From assembly GCA_963204725.1 (NCBI GenBank), contig CAUJHH010000018.1, positions 41,248-105,247 of the forward strand: a DNA stretch of 64,000 nt, written 5' to 3'. This DNA is from Planctomycetota bacterium (GTDB taxonomy: Bacteria; Planctomycetota; Phycisphaerae; Phycisphaerales; UBA1924). Positions 26,301 to 34,618 of the stretch are shown one piece after another. The first letter of the stretch is position 1, and every line of letters starts with the position of its first letter. Below the pieces are notes generated by a model. The model had not been told where the DNA came from, searched no databases, and saw nothing but the letters and a program-made list of their open reading frames with translations. Made by a program: the position numbers and the translations under genes.

Positions 26301-27161
26301 ATGAGCCAGCCGAGGAATCCACGAGACGCTGTTGAAACGATTGCCGACAGAGGGCCGTCGCCGCGACTGCCCCATCGGGCTGCGATCATTACGATCTCAT
26401 GGTGCATGGGCATCGCCGTCGTTGTGGCGGTTCGCTTTCGTGGCAAGTGGGATGCGTACGCGGCCCTGCATCGCTGGTGCGCCACCAAGGGAGTTCCGGA
26501 TGTCGTGCGGAACCTCGACAGCCTGATCCTCTTCGTCGTGACGGCGTTTCTGGGTGCCCTGGTCGCGGCGCTGTTGTATGGCGGCGGCGCGACCGGTTGG
26601 CTCGGGTTGCGGCGCGGACGGGTCGGATGGACAGCGATGGTATTGATCGCGCTCCTGCCGATGGTGGTCGGCGGCCTCGTGTTGGGTTGGATGCGGTGGA
26701 CGCCGGACACAACGCTTGCCGGGCTGATGCCCATGTTCATCGGCGGCGTGGTCCGTGCCCCGATCGCTGAGGAGATGCTCTTCCGCGGGCTGCTCGTCGG
26801 TGTCTGCGCCGCATCGGTCGGCTGGCATGGCACGCGATTCTGGATCAACGCCGCGGCGGCCTCGCTTCTGTTCGCCGCGACGCACGTGACATGGAACGCC
26901 CAGGCGTTTGTTGACGGATGGCCGACGCTGCTCGTGACGGCCGCGGGCGGACTGTGGTACGCGTGGCTGCTCGCGCGCTGGCGTTCGCTGTGGGTGCCGA
27001 TGACGCTGCACGCGGGAATGAACCTGGGCTGGATGCTGGCCATGGCAAACGGCGGCGCGGGTGGCGGTGGGTGGATCGAGAACGCCCTCCGCGTGGGCAC
27101 CATCGTCATCGCCACATGGTGGTCGGTGCGGAGCACCAGAGGAATCAGGGAACCCAGGTGA
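26301..27161 (+). CDS. CPBP family intramembrane metalloprotease
   Basis: Inner-membrane protein of 286 residues with about seven hydrophobic helices. The three motifs of the CPBP (Rce1/Abi-like) family are complete: EExxxR as Glu157-Glu158 and Arg162 in EEMLFRGLL, FxxxH as His195 in FAATH, and HxxxN as His237/Asn241 in HAGMNLG. Family members cleave prenylated proteins or peptides, or serve in bacteriocin immunity; the substrate here is unknown. The gene lies between the intact VWA gene and a relic of its 3' end, so it may have come in with, or replaced, a duplicated VWA gene. Confidence 0.88.
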   Translation: MSQPRNPRDAVETIADRGPSPRLPHRAAIITISWCMGIAVVVAVRFRGKWDAYAALHRWCATKGVPDVVRNLDSLILFVVTAFLGALVAALLYGGGATGWLGLRRGRVGWTAMVLIALLPMVVGGLVLGWMRWTPDTTLAGLMPMFIGGVVRAPIAEEMLFRGLLVGVCAASVGWHGTRFWINAAAASLLFAATHVTWNAQAFVDGWPTLLVTAAGGLWYAWLLARWRSLWVPMTLHAGMNLGWMLAMANGGAGGGGWIENALRVGTIVIATWWSVRSTRGIREPR

Positions 27162-27234
27162 AGCCGCTCGCCGGCCGCCTGCCAGGTGCACGCAAGCGCT
27201 CCGGGAGTGCCGCATGCTCGAAGCGGGCGATGGG

Positions 27235-27306
27235 GAGTCGGGGCTGATGGCGGCGAAGCGTCGCGCACGCGATCGAATCGAGCGCGAGCGATCCGGCGAG
27301 TCATAG
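27235..27306 (+). pseudogene. Relic of a second VWA gene (C-terminal 23 codons plus stop)
   Basis: These 72 bp encode ESGLMAAKRRARDRIERE plus RSGES and a stop, nearly identical to the last 23 residues of the VWA gene (26132-26203). Ten codons differ synonymously and only the final residue differs in protein (Ala/Ser). There is no fitting upstream coding sequence: going upstream the frame soon passes into the CPBP gene in another phase. I read it as the remaining 3' end of a tandem VWA paralogue whose body was lost. Confidence 0.6.
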
Positions 27307-27387
27307 ACCAATCGTGCTGGACCAGTGGCGGCGGACCGGGCCGCGGTTTGGGGCCCCTGAGCCACCCGCGCGAAAGGCGTAGGGTGC

Positions 27388-28041
27388 TTACTCGCCCCCT
27401 GCATGGCTGCTATCCGAGGTCAGCAACACCACAGCCGTGCCGCATTCGGGGCAGGTGAGCAGGTCGCGGATGGGGTATTTGCAAAGAGTGCAGAGTGAGC
27501 GGCGGGCGCGAAAGCGACGACGGACCGCCGCGATCCCATCAACGGCCAGCGCGAGCAAGGCCGCGTAGATGAGTGTGTTGACAATGAGCCCGAGAGGCAA
27601 CGGTCGCAGGGGTGGGTAGAACATCCAGTGCGGCGGGCGCAGCGCTTCGGGCAACCAGCTCGGGGCCACCACCTTGTAACCCTCGCGGTAGATGCCAAGG
27701 TCGATCGTCGGGCCGTTGCGGGCATGCTCCAGAATCGACCACGAGCGAAGGGGCACTCCCGCGTGTCTCATGTGCGCGATGAACGGTGAGGTTGCGAGTC
27801 CATCGCCCGCGTAGAACTGCCAGTACGTCACGCCGATGCCGCGCTCGCGGAACGCTACATCGGGACGCGGCACGCCCGGCGGCAGGGCTCGGTCAAAGAT
27901 GGGGTCTCCCGCGTTCACCTGCGTCATTCCCATCATGGCGGGGACGCGCGAGCAGCTGAGGATCGCCGCGGCGACGAACCAGTTGAGGAGCAGGCCCGCG
28001 AGCAGGTATGTGGCGATGCGCATGAATGGGAGTCTGTTCAT
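27388..28041 (-). CDS. Membrane protein with C-terminal zinc ribbon, paralogue C
   Basis: Protein of 217 residues of unknown function. N-terminal membrane helix (MRIATYLLAGLLLNWFVAAA), extracytoplasmic middle of about 110 residues with YWQFYAGDGLA, a second membrane helix (about 155-175, LIVNTLIYAALLALAVDGI) and a cytosolic zinc ribbon C-x2-C...C-x2-C in CTLCKYPIRDLLTCPECGT. The ATG at 28041 overlaps the stop of the upstream paralogue. The tail differs from the other two copies after CPECGT. The last member of the deoC-led minus-strand unit. Confidence 0.78.
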   Translation of the reverse strand: MNRLPFMRIATYLLAGLLLNWFVAAAILSCSRVPAMMGMTQVNAGDPIFDRALPPGVPRPDVAFRERGIGVTYWQFYAGDGLATSPFIAHMRHAGVPLRSWSILEHARNGPTIDLGIYREGYKVVAPSWLPEALRPPHWMFYPPLRPLPLGLIVNTLIYAALLALAVDGIAAVRRRFRARRSLCTLCKYPIRDLLTCPECGTAVVLLTSDSSHAGGE

Positions 28042-28718
28042 GCGTGGTACCTGTGTGCACGACGAGTCGGCACGGTTGTGCCGCACTCGGGGCAGGTGGC
28101 CAGGTCGCGGACGGGGTATTTGCAGCGGGTGCAGATCGAGCGGCGGGCGCGGCGGCGAGAGCGAGCTCGTCGGAAGAGATGCATCAGGCCGAAGAGCAGC
28201 AGCGCATAGATCGCGGTATCGGCGATGAATCCGAGCGGCAGCAGTCGCAGCGGCAGGCAGGGGTCGTTGTAGGTGAGGGCCGATCGATATGAAAAGACAG
28301 AGTTCCATGCACGTAACGCCGTGCCCTCGATGGGCAGGCCTCGCTGGACGCGGCTGACGGTGGGCGGGGGAGGTCCGCTCTTTCGATCGGGAGCGATCGT
28401 CAGCACGGATGCGGCGCGGAAGGGGAACCCGATGTGGTCCAGATGTCCGACGTAGCCGGCATCGCGGGCGGCGTCGGGACCGGGGCTGAACTGCCAGTAG
28501 GTCTTGACGAGCGTGCGGCCGCGGTAGGAGTAGAAGGGTGGCGCGGCCCCCGGGGGCGCCACAGCCAGCACCTCGCGTGGGACAGCGGGCCGGGCCGTGC
28601 CGCCGAATACGGCGCGCACGGCGGGCGTGGCGGAGTGGGCGAGTAAGGCGACGAGATACGTGACGACCGCGCCCGCGAGCAGGTAACTAGCGATGGGCAT
28701 GAATGGGAGTCGTTTCAT
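28038..28718 (-). CDS. Membrane protein with C-terminal zinc ribbon, paralogue B
   Basis: Protein of 226 residues, clear paralogue of its downstream neighbour: both begin M-x-RLPFM-x-IA-x-YLLAG, keep a central YWQF motif, a second membrane helix (about 168-188) and a ribbon CTRCKYPVRDLATCPECGT followed by TVPTRRAHR. Four cysteines in two C-x2-C pairs should bind zinc in the cytoplasm. Start and stop both sit in ATGA overlaps with the adjacent paralogues, so the set is translated as a coupled operon. Function unknown. Confidence 0.8.
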   Translation of the reverse strand: MKRLPFMPIASYLLAGAVVTYLVALLAHSATPAVRAVFGGTARPAVPREVLAVAPPGAAPPFYSYRGRTLVKTYWQFSPGPDAARDAGYVGHLDHIGFPFRAASVLTIAPDRKSGPPPPTVSRVQRGLPIEGTALRAWNSVFSYRSALTYNDPCLPLRLLPLGFIADTAIYALLLFGLMHLFRRARSRRRARRSICTRCKYPVRDLATCPECGTTVPTRRAHRYHA

Positions 28719-29359
28719 GCGTGCTGCCTGTGCGCACGACGAGTCGGCACAGTCGTTCCGCACTCGGGGCATGTGGTGAGGTCGCGGACGGGGTACTTGC
28801 AGCGGGTGCAGAGTGAGCGGGAGATGCGAGAGCGCCGCCTTACTGTGGGCGTGAGAGTCCAGGGCAAGTAGAGGAGTACTGCGTAGACAACTGAGTTCAG
28901 GATGAATGGTGCCGGGACTGGCCGCAGCGATAGCGCTAGGCCGTATCCGAATGTGCCACCCTTGACAACTTGGACTCCAAAGTCATAGCTCGACTTGAGC
29001 GGCGCATGCTGTGAGGGCGATTCCCAACGTGATTCCATCGATTTCGATGGCCAGCCGCTTCGGATGGAATACATCTGAAACCAACGAGTCGCCGAGAACT
29101 CTTCCCAATTTGCCCGATGACCCTTCAAGACGCGAACGAGCGTCACTCCGGGACGTCTGATGCACTCCGGCTCGTCTGCTTGCTCCGGCCAGCCGGCGGA
29201 CGGCTTCCACAGCCATCCGTCGGTGCGTTTGATCTGTGGTGGAAGTACTTCCACCCATTGGATCTTGCGCGTGAACCAGACGCACGCCCATGAGACGGCG
29301 ACATTCGCGAGTGCACCGAGCAGCACGAAGAGCACGACCGTCTTCAGATGCGGCACCAT
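28715..29359 (-). CDS. Membrane protein with C-terminal zinc ribbon, paralogue A
   Basis: Protein of 214 residues with the same plan: N-terminal helix (TVVLFVLLGALANVAVSWAC), an extracytoplasmic region of about 115 residues with unusual Trp content, a second helix (about 160-180, FILNSVVYAVLLYLPW) and the zinc ribbon CTRCKYPVRDLTTCPECGT plus TVPTRRAHR. The ATG at 29359 is preferred because a GGGAG site precedes it and it lies 19 bp after the deoC stop; an ATG at 29398 in frame would overlap deoC by 20 bp. Most divergent of the three in its middle part. Confidence 0.78.
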   Translation of the reverse strand: MVPHLKTVVLFVLLGALANVAVSWACVWFTRKIQWVEVLPPQIKRTDGWLWKPSAGWPEQADEPECIRRPGVTLVRVLKGHRANWEEFSATRWFQMYSIRSGWPSKSMESRWESPSQHAPLKSSYDFGVQVVKGGTFGYGLALSLRPVPAPFILNSVVYAVLLYLPWTLTPTVRRRSRISRSLCTRCKYPVRDLTTCPECGTTVPTRRAHRQHA

Positions 29360-29378
29360 CGGCTCCCTTCGCTGCTCG

Positions 29379-30359
29379 CTACGCCTCCGAAAAATCATGC
29401 CCCGCTGTGTACAGCCCCCGTGCTTCCTTGACGAGTTGGCGGAGGATGTCGTTGAGGAGCGTGGATGCGCCGAAGCGGAAGAGATCGGGCGTGAGCCACG
29501 CGTCGCCGAGGGTTTCCTTGACCATGACGAGGTAGTGGAGGGCCTGCTTGGCGGTGCGGATGCCGCCCGCGGGCTTCATACCGATCATCTCATCCGTCGC
29601 GAGATAATGGTCGCGGATCGCTTCGAGCATCACGAGCGTCACCGGCATCGTCGCGGCGGGCTGGACCTTGCCCGTCGACGTCTTGATGAAGGCGTGCGGC
29701 GCGTTCGCGGCGGATAACGCCGAGATCGCGATGTCGCTCGCCCAGCGCACGTTGTCGTAGGTTTCGAGTTCGCCCGTCTCGAGGATCACCTTGAGGTGGG
29801 CCGTGTGCTTCTTGCCGACGCAGGCGTGGGCGATCTCGTAGATCTCGCGCCAGACTTCTTTGTATTTGCCCGCGAGGAACGTGCCGCGCGAGATGACCAT
29901 ATCGATCTCGTCGGCCCCATCGGCGACCGCGGCACGCACATCGGCGAGGCGGACCTTCAGCGGATACTGACCGGAGGGGAATCCGGTGGCGACCGAGGCG
30001 ACGTTGACGCCCGTGCCGCCGAGCAGGGCCTTGGCAGTTGGGACCAGCGCGGGGTAGACGCAGACCGCGGCGACGTGGGGGAGACGCTCCCCGAAAAGCT
30101 CCTCGTCGCGCTCGTAGGGGCGGACGGCCTTGCGGCAGAGCGACCGCACCTTCTCGTGCGAGTCCTTGCCCTCCAGCGTGGTCAGGTCGAGCATGGAGAG
30201 GGCGAGCTTGAGGCCGGAGACCTTGGTCGTGGTCTTGATGGATCGCTTGGTGAAGGACGTGGCACGCTGGTCGGCCATGACGCGATCAACGGTGACGCGC
30301 TGGGGGAGCGAGGGCGTGGGAGCGGTGGTGCGCGACGCGGCGGCGGAGGCGGTGGCCAT
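29379..30359 (-). CDS. deoC: Deoxyribose-phosphate aldolase
   Basis: Cleaves 2-deoxyribose-5-phosphate to glyceraldehyde-3-phosphate and acetaldehyde in deoxynucleoside breakdown. 326 residues, longer than the E. coli enzyme (about 259) and similar in layout to the animal enzyme, with an N-terminal extension of about 45 residues. Schiff-base Lys226 lies in FIKTSTGK; the second active-site Lys is in MKPAGGIRT; the catalytic Asp region is GADEIDMVI. No ribosome site is visible at the ATG at 30359; a start at the later MADQRATSF is possible. Divergent from the aminopeptidase gene. Confidence 0.94.
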   Translation of the reverse strand: MATASAAASRTTAPTPSLPQRVTVDRVMADQRATSFTKRSIKTTTKVSGLKLALSMLDLTTLEGKDSHEKVRSLCRKAVRPYERDEELFGERLPHVAAVCVYPALVPTAKALLGGTGVNVASVATGFPSGQYPLKVRLADVRAAVADGADEIDMVISRGTFLAGKYKEVWREIYEIAHACVGKKHTAHLKVILETGELETYDNVRWASDIAISALSAANAPHAFIKTSTGKVQPAATMPVTLVMLEAIRDHYLATDEMIGMKPAGGIRTAKQALHYLVMVKETLGDAWLTPDLFRFGASTLLNDILRQLVKEARGLYTAGHDFSEA

Positions 30360-30446
30360 GGGAGAAGTGTAAGAGGTCGGAGCGGGTGGCGGATGCGTCT
30401 GTCGGGGGTGGTTCATGGATGTGTCTAGGGGGCGTATCCTCGCCCC

Positions 30447-31685
30447 ATGACGTTGAATGCATTGAGCGAGCACGAGCGGCAGGGGCATCTGGATCTTGCG
30501 TTGCAGGTGACGCAGTTGCCGACCGCGGCGGGGCGGGAGCAGCGGGTGATCGCGTGGCTGACCCGCTGGATCGAGGCCAGACCGGACCTCGCGCTGACAA
30601 CGGATAGAGCCGGGAACATGGTCGTGGCCTTCAACGATGCGCCGCTGACCCACACGAAGGCCGGCGCTGCGCCATCGCCCGTCTTCTTTACGGCTCACCT
30701 CGATCACCCGGCGTTCGTTGTGGAGCGAATGATCGCGCCGACGACGCTGGAGCTCTCGTTCCGGGGCGGCGTGATGGACGATTACTTCACCGATGCCCGC
30801 GTGCGTCTCTGGCCGCGGACCGCCGACACCGAGCAGTCGAGCGGCACGATCGAGGGGACGCTGATCGGGCCCTCGCCGACGCCGGGGGCGTACAACAAGC
30901 ACTGGCTCTGCGAGTTGGATGCGGCACACGACGACATCACGCTCGGCGACGTGGCGACCTGGGCCGTCGAGCCGGGCGCGGTCGAGGATGGGCTCATCAA
31001 GACACTGGTCTGCGACGACCTGGTCGCGCTGGCTGCCGCGCTCTGTGCGTTCGACGTGCTGCGGCGCAAGCGTGCGGCGGGTGAGAAGATCGAGGACGTG
31101 CGACTGCTCTTCACGCGCGCGGAGGAGATCGGATTCATCGGCGCAATTGCGGCGTGCCGCCTGGGCACGATCCCGACCGGTGCGCGCCTGATCGCGCTGG
31201 AGAACTCACGCGCATTCGCGGATTCGCCGATCGGCGGCGGGCCGATCGTCCGCGTGGGGGACCGGCTGAGCGTTTTCTCGCCGACGCTTTCTGCGGCGGT
31301 TGCGCTGCGTGCCGAGCAGATCGCGGGGGCACCCGCAACGCCGAACGCGCAGCAGAAGGCGGATGCCGCGCCCAAATGGCGCTGGCAGCGGAAGCTGATG
31401 GCGGGGGGTGCTTGCGAGGCGACGGTCTTTTTCGCGCACGGGCACGAGGCGACGTGCGTCTGCCTTCCACTCGGGAACTACCACAACATGGCGGACCTCG
31501 ACGCGGTGCAGGCGGGGACGAACGCGACGCTGCCTCGGGTGGATCGCGAGTTCGTTTCGGTCGCGGACTTCCACGGGCTGGTGGACCTGTTGATCGCGTG
31601 TGGTGAGAGCCTGCCGCAGGCCCCCAGCACAATGGAGCGGATCGACAAGCTGTGGAACGAGCGACAGGGTGTGCTCGAGGGGTGA
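30447..31685 (+). CDS. M20/M28/M42-type metallo-aminopeptidase-like protein
   Basis: Cytosolic zinc peptidase-like protein of 412 residues. Candidate metal ligands in order: His84-x-Asp86 in AHLDHP, the bridging Asp in VCDDLVALAAA, Glu-Glu in TRAEEIGFIGA (catalytic base plus ligand), an acidic site near ALENSRA, and the late His in NYHNMAD. This order suits clan MH dinuclear peptidases (M42/M28-like) but the insert of about 80 residues around GVMDDYFTD is like the M42 dimerisation/tetrahedral domain. Family subclass is uncertain. Divergent from deoC with 87 bp between. Confidence 0.75.
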   Translation: MTLNALSEHERQGHLDLALQVTQLPTAAGREQRVIAWLTRWIEARPDLALTTDRAGNMVVAFNDAPLTHTKAGAAPSPVFFTAHLDHPAFVVERMIAPTTLELSFRGGVMDDYFTDARVRLWPRTADTEQSSGTIEGTLIGPSPTPGAYNKHWLCELDAAHDDITLGDVATWAVEPGAVEDGLIKTLVCDDLVALAAALCAFDVLRRKRAAGEKIEDVRLLFTRAEEIGFIGAIAACRLGTIPTGARLIALENSRAFADSPIGGGPIVRVGDRLSVFSPTLSAAVALRAEQIAGAPATPNAQQKADAAPKWRWQRKLMAGGACEATVFFAHGHEATCVCLPLGNYHNMADLDAVQAGTNATLPRVDREFVSVADFHGLVDLLIACGESLPQAPSTMERIDKLWNERQGVLEG

Positions 31686-31799
31686 GGCGTCTGCCCGCAG
31701 GAATGCCGCCACGCCGCACCCATGCGTGTTGGCGTCTTCGCGGCCTTCGGCAATTGGGCGGCCCTCGGCGAATCGGGCCAGCGGGCAGTACCATCACCC

Positions 31800-34583
31800 A
31801 TGCGCATCGGACGCGTGATCCTGCCGACCGGTATCTCGCTGGCGATCCACGCGGGCATCGTGGGGCTGGCTGCGCTTGCGACGTGGACGGTGGTCCGTCC
31901 CGCGTCGCACCAGATGCCGACGGCGGAACTCTCGCTCGACGGCCCGCGCCAGACGCCCCGCCAGCCGGAGCCGACGCCGAGTGTGCCCGATCCATCGCCG
32001 GCGGCCCCTTCGATTGGCGAGTTCGCCGAGTCGCTCGCGCTGCCGGAGCCGCGTCCAGCGCGCGTCGCGCTGCCGACGCTTGCGCCGATGGCAGATGCCG
32101 CGTCGCATGAGCCGATCCGTGTCGCGGGTGGAGCGGGAACGGGGCCCGCCTCGTTCGCGGGCGTGACCAGTCGCCGCGCGTCGTCGGTGGCTTTCGTTGT
32201 CGATTGCTCCGGCTCGATGGTCTCGGCGATGTCGATCGTGCTGGAGGAACTCGGTCGATCGCTCGAGCGGCTCGCGCCCGATCAGCGGTTCGCGATCGTG
32301 CCGTTTACAGACGCCGAGAACTCCCCCGCGACATTTCCGAGGAAACTCGCGCTCGTCCCCGCGACGGACACGAACTTGCGTGAGGCCCGCGCGTTCCTGC
32401 GAACGCTTGCACCGGGAGGACGGTCCGATCCGCTCGCCGGTCTTCGCCCGGCGCTCACGCTCCGTCCCGAGGCCGTCTTCTTTCTCGCGCGCAGCATCCC
32501 ACGTACCGAGGGCTCGTGGGGCGACGGCGAGAGCGTCATCATGGCCGAGCTCGATCGGCTCAACCCGGTCTACGCCCGCAAGGACGGCGTCAGCGCCCGC
32601 GCCACGCAGATCAATGCCATCCAGTTCCTCCAGCCCGATCCGAGCGGCATCATGCTTGCCATCGCGGGCGAGCACGGACGCGGCGCGTCGGCGTACACCG
32701 TGCTCACCTTGGAGCAACTGGGCCGGGCGGAGCTTGTCGGCGCGCCGAGCGCGCGCCAGATCGCGGCGGACCTCGACCGCGCGTCGACGCTGCTGGCCTC
32801 GCTCGCGACCGACGCGACGGACACCACCGTGCTCGTTGGCTTCCCGACCCAGCAGCAGCGCGAGCGGACGCGCAAGAACGCGATGGAGGCCCTGAGTCTC
32901 GTTGACCATGCCTCTGCCTCGCTCGGTATCTCCGAGGATGGCGAGAGCGGCGGCGATGATCCGCGCGTCGTGCTGCTTGGGGCACGTGCCGCGCTCCTGC
33001 TCGTCGCGAGCGATCCATCGCACGAGTTTCGTGCCTCGCTCCTGGAGCGTGCGGCACGCGCGATCACACTCCTTGATGGCGACGCGCTGGCGGACGCTCC
33101 GACGAGGGCCATTGCCCTCTCGACTTGGGCGCTCGCCGAGGGACTCAAGGATGCGCCGCCGGACGTCGCGACGCGCGAGCGGCTGGCGCGAGTCCTCAGC
33201 GCGGAGCCGACGCTGGCGCAGAGCTCACTCGAAGTCACACTGACGCGGGCTTTCATTGCGCGCGGCGCCAAGGGCGACGAGGCGCACGCCCTCGACCCAC
33301 TCTCATACGCGTGGTCCGCCCCGCCCTTCACCGACGCACAGGGCATGGCCGACCCCGGCGCCGCACTGCTCTCCTGCGATGCCGTCACCCGCGCGTCACG
33401 CATGGCCGGCTCAAGCGCACGCGCCGATGCGCCATACGCATCGTTCCTCGCGCTCGATGTCGAGCGACCGACGCGCGCGGAGCGAGAGGCGATCGTCCGT
33501 GAGCGCCTGGAACGCCTCCGCACGATGCCTCCAGCGCCGGGTGGCGGCGAGCCCCTGCAGCGACTCGACACGCTCCTCGCGTCGCTCACGCCCGGCGGAT
33601 CACCCGGCGATGCCGCGGACCTTATCACTCGCGTCGAAGTAGCCCTCGCGGGCACACCTCACCTGGGTGTCGAGATGGTGCTGGAGCGTGCGATCGCGAT
33701 CTTGGAAGCGAAGGACGCGAGCGTGGGTGATCTCCGCCTCGCGGCGCGTCTGGCGTCCATCGCGGCCGATGCCACGGCAGGGCGCGTGCCCGCTTTGGGT
33801 CGTGCGATCGAGGCCCGAACGATCGCTCTGGTGCGCCTCGTCGAGCGTGCCCCGAGCGACGCGACCATCGAGCAACTCGCCATCGCTGTCGTCTCGCCCG
33901 ACGCGGCATCGCTCGCCCCGTCGACGCGCAACGCTGCCCTCCTGGTCGCGGTGTCCGCAATCATCGGTCCGGACCGCGAGCCCGTGTGGACCGATGCAAG
34001 GGCCTACGACCTGCTCGCGCTTGTTTCTGATGCGGTCCCGGCGCGAGAAGCGGCGATGGCTCTGGCAGAGCAGCTCGACGCGCGCCTCGCGGCACTCGCC
34101 GCACGCGACGGCGACATCGATCGGCACCTGGTGAGCATGCGTCGCTCGGTTGTGCTCTCGAAGTCGCTCGGGCGGCAGCCCCGCGTGGAGACGCTCGACG
34201 CGATTGCGCGGGCGCTGGTAGATCTGGGCGTGCCGGAATCGGTGGAGGCGTGCCGCGTGCTGCTGGCGCATCCGCGCATCGGCACGCTCAGGGACGGGCG
34301 ACTCGGTGCGGAGATCCTGCTCGCCCGCGCCCTCAAAATCTCGGGTGACGACGCGGGCGCGCTCGGTGTGCTCGTGCCTCTGGCCCAGTCGATGCCCGAG
34401 CCCGGCCCCGTTCCACCAGAGCGGTTCTGGATGGTGTGGACGATGACGCTGGAGTCCATGACGCGTGCCGAGCCGGGGCGCACGCAGGAGGTCCGGGGCC
34501 ACGTCACGCGCCTCGGCCTGATCGACGAGTCGCTCGGCGGCGAGCCATGGGCCTCGCGCCTGCACGCCCTGATCGGGGAGTGA
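31800..34583 (+). CDS. VWA-domain protein with membrane anchor and long helical region
   Basis: Protein of 927 residues. A membrane helix near the start (about 8-32, LPTGISLAIHAGIVGLAALA) is followed by a Pro-rich spacer like that of TonB-type proteins, one VWA domain from about 125 with MIDAS DCSGS (Asp135), and about 550 residues of Ala-rich helices that may form a repeat solenoid. The ATG at 31800 is preferred to the in-frame ATG at 31722 because the anchor begins there. Third VWA domain in 12 kb; unlike the gene at 23042 there is no amidotransferase-like region. Function unknown, probably a periplasmic scaffold. Confidence 0.75.
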   Translation: MRIGRVILPTGISLAIHAGIVGLAALATWTVVRPASHQMPTAELSLDGPRQTPRQPEPTPSVPDPSPAAPSIGEFAESLALPEPRPARVALPTLAPMADAASHEPIRVAGGAGTGPASFAGVTSRRASSVAFVVDCSGSMVSAMSIVLEELGRSLERLAPDQRFAIVPFTDAENSPATFPRKLALVPATDTNLREARAFLRTLAPGGRSDPLAGLRPALTLRPEAVFFLARSIPRTEGSWGDGESVIMAELDRLNPVYARKDGVSARATQINAIQFLQPDPSGIMLAIAGEHGRGASAYTVLTLEQLGRAELVGAPSARQIAADLDRASTLLASLATDATDTTVLVGFPTQQQRERTRKNAMEALSLVDHASASLGISEDGESGGDDPRVVLLGARAALLLVASDPSHEFRASLLERAARAITLLDGDALADAPTRAIALSTWALAEGLKDAPPDVATRERLARVLSAEPTLAQSSLEVTLTRAFIARGAKGDEAHALDPLSYAWSAPPFTDAQGMADPGAALLSCDAVTRASRMAGSSARADAPYASFLALDVERPTRAEREAIVRERLERLRTMPPAPGGGEPLQRLDTLLASLTPGGSPGDAADLITRVEVALAGTPHLGVEMVLERAIAILEAKDASVGDLRLAARLASIAADATAGRVPALGRAIEARTIALVRLVERAPSDATIEQLAIAVVSPDAASLAPSTRNAALLVAVSAIIGPDREPVWTDARAYDLLALVSDAVPAREAAMALAEQLDARLAALAARDGDIDRHLVSMRRSVVLSKSLGRQPRVETLDAIARALVDLGVPESVEACRVLLAHPRIGTLRDGRLGAEILLARALKISGDDAGALGVLVPLAQSMPEPGPVPPERFWMVWTMTLESMTRAEPGRTQEVRGHVTRLGLIDESLGGEPWASRLHALIGE

Positions 34584-34618
34584 GGCGCACAAACGTGCGC
34601 ACATGCCATAATCCGATC

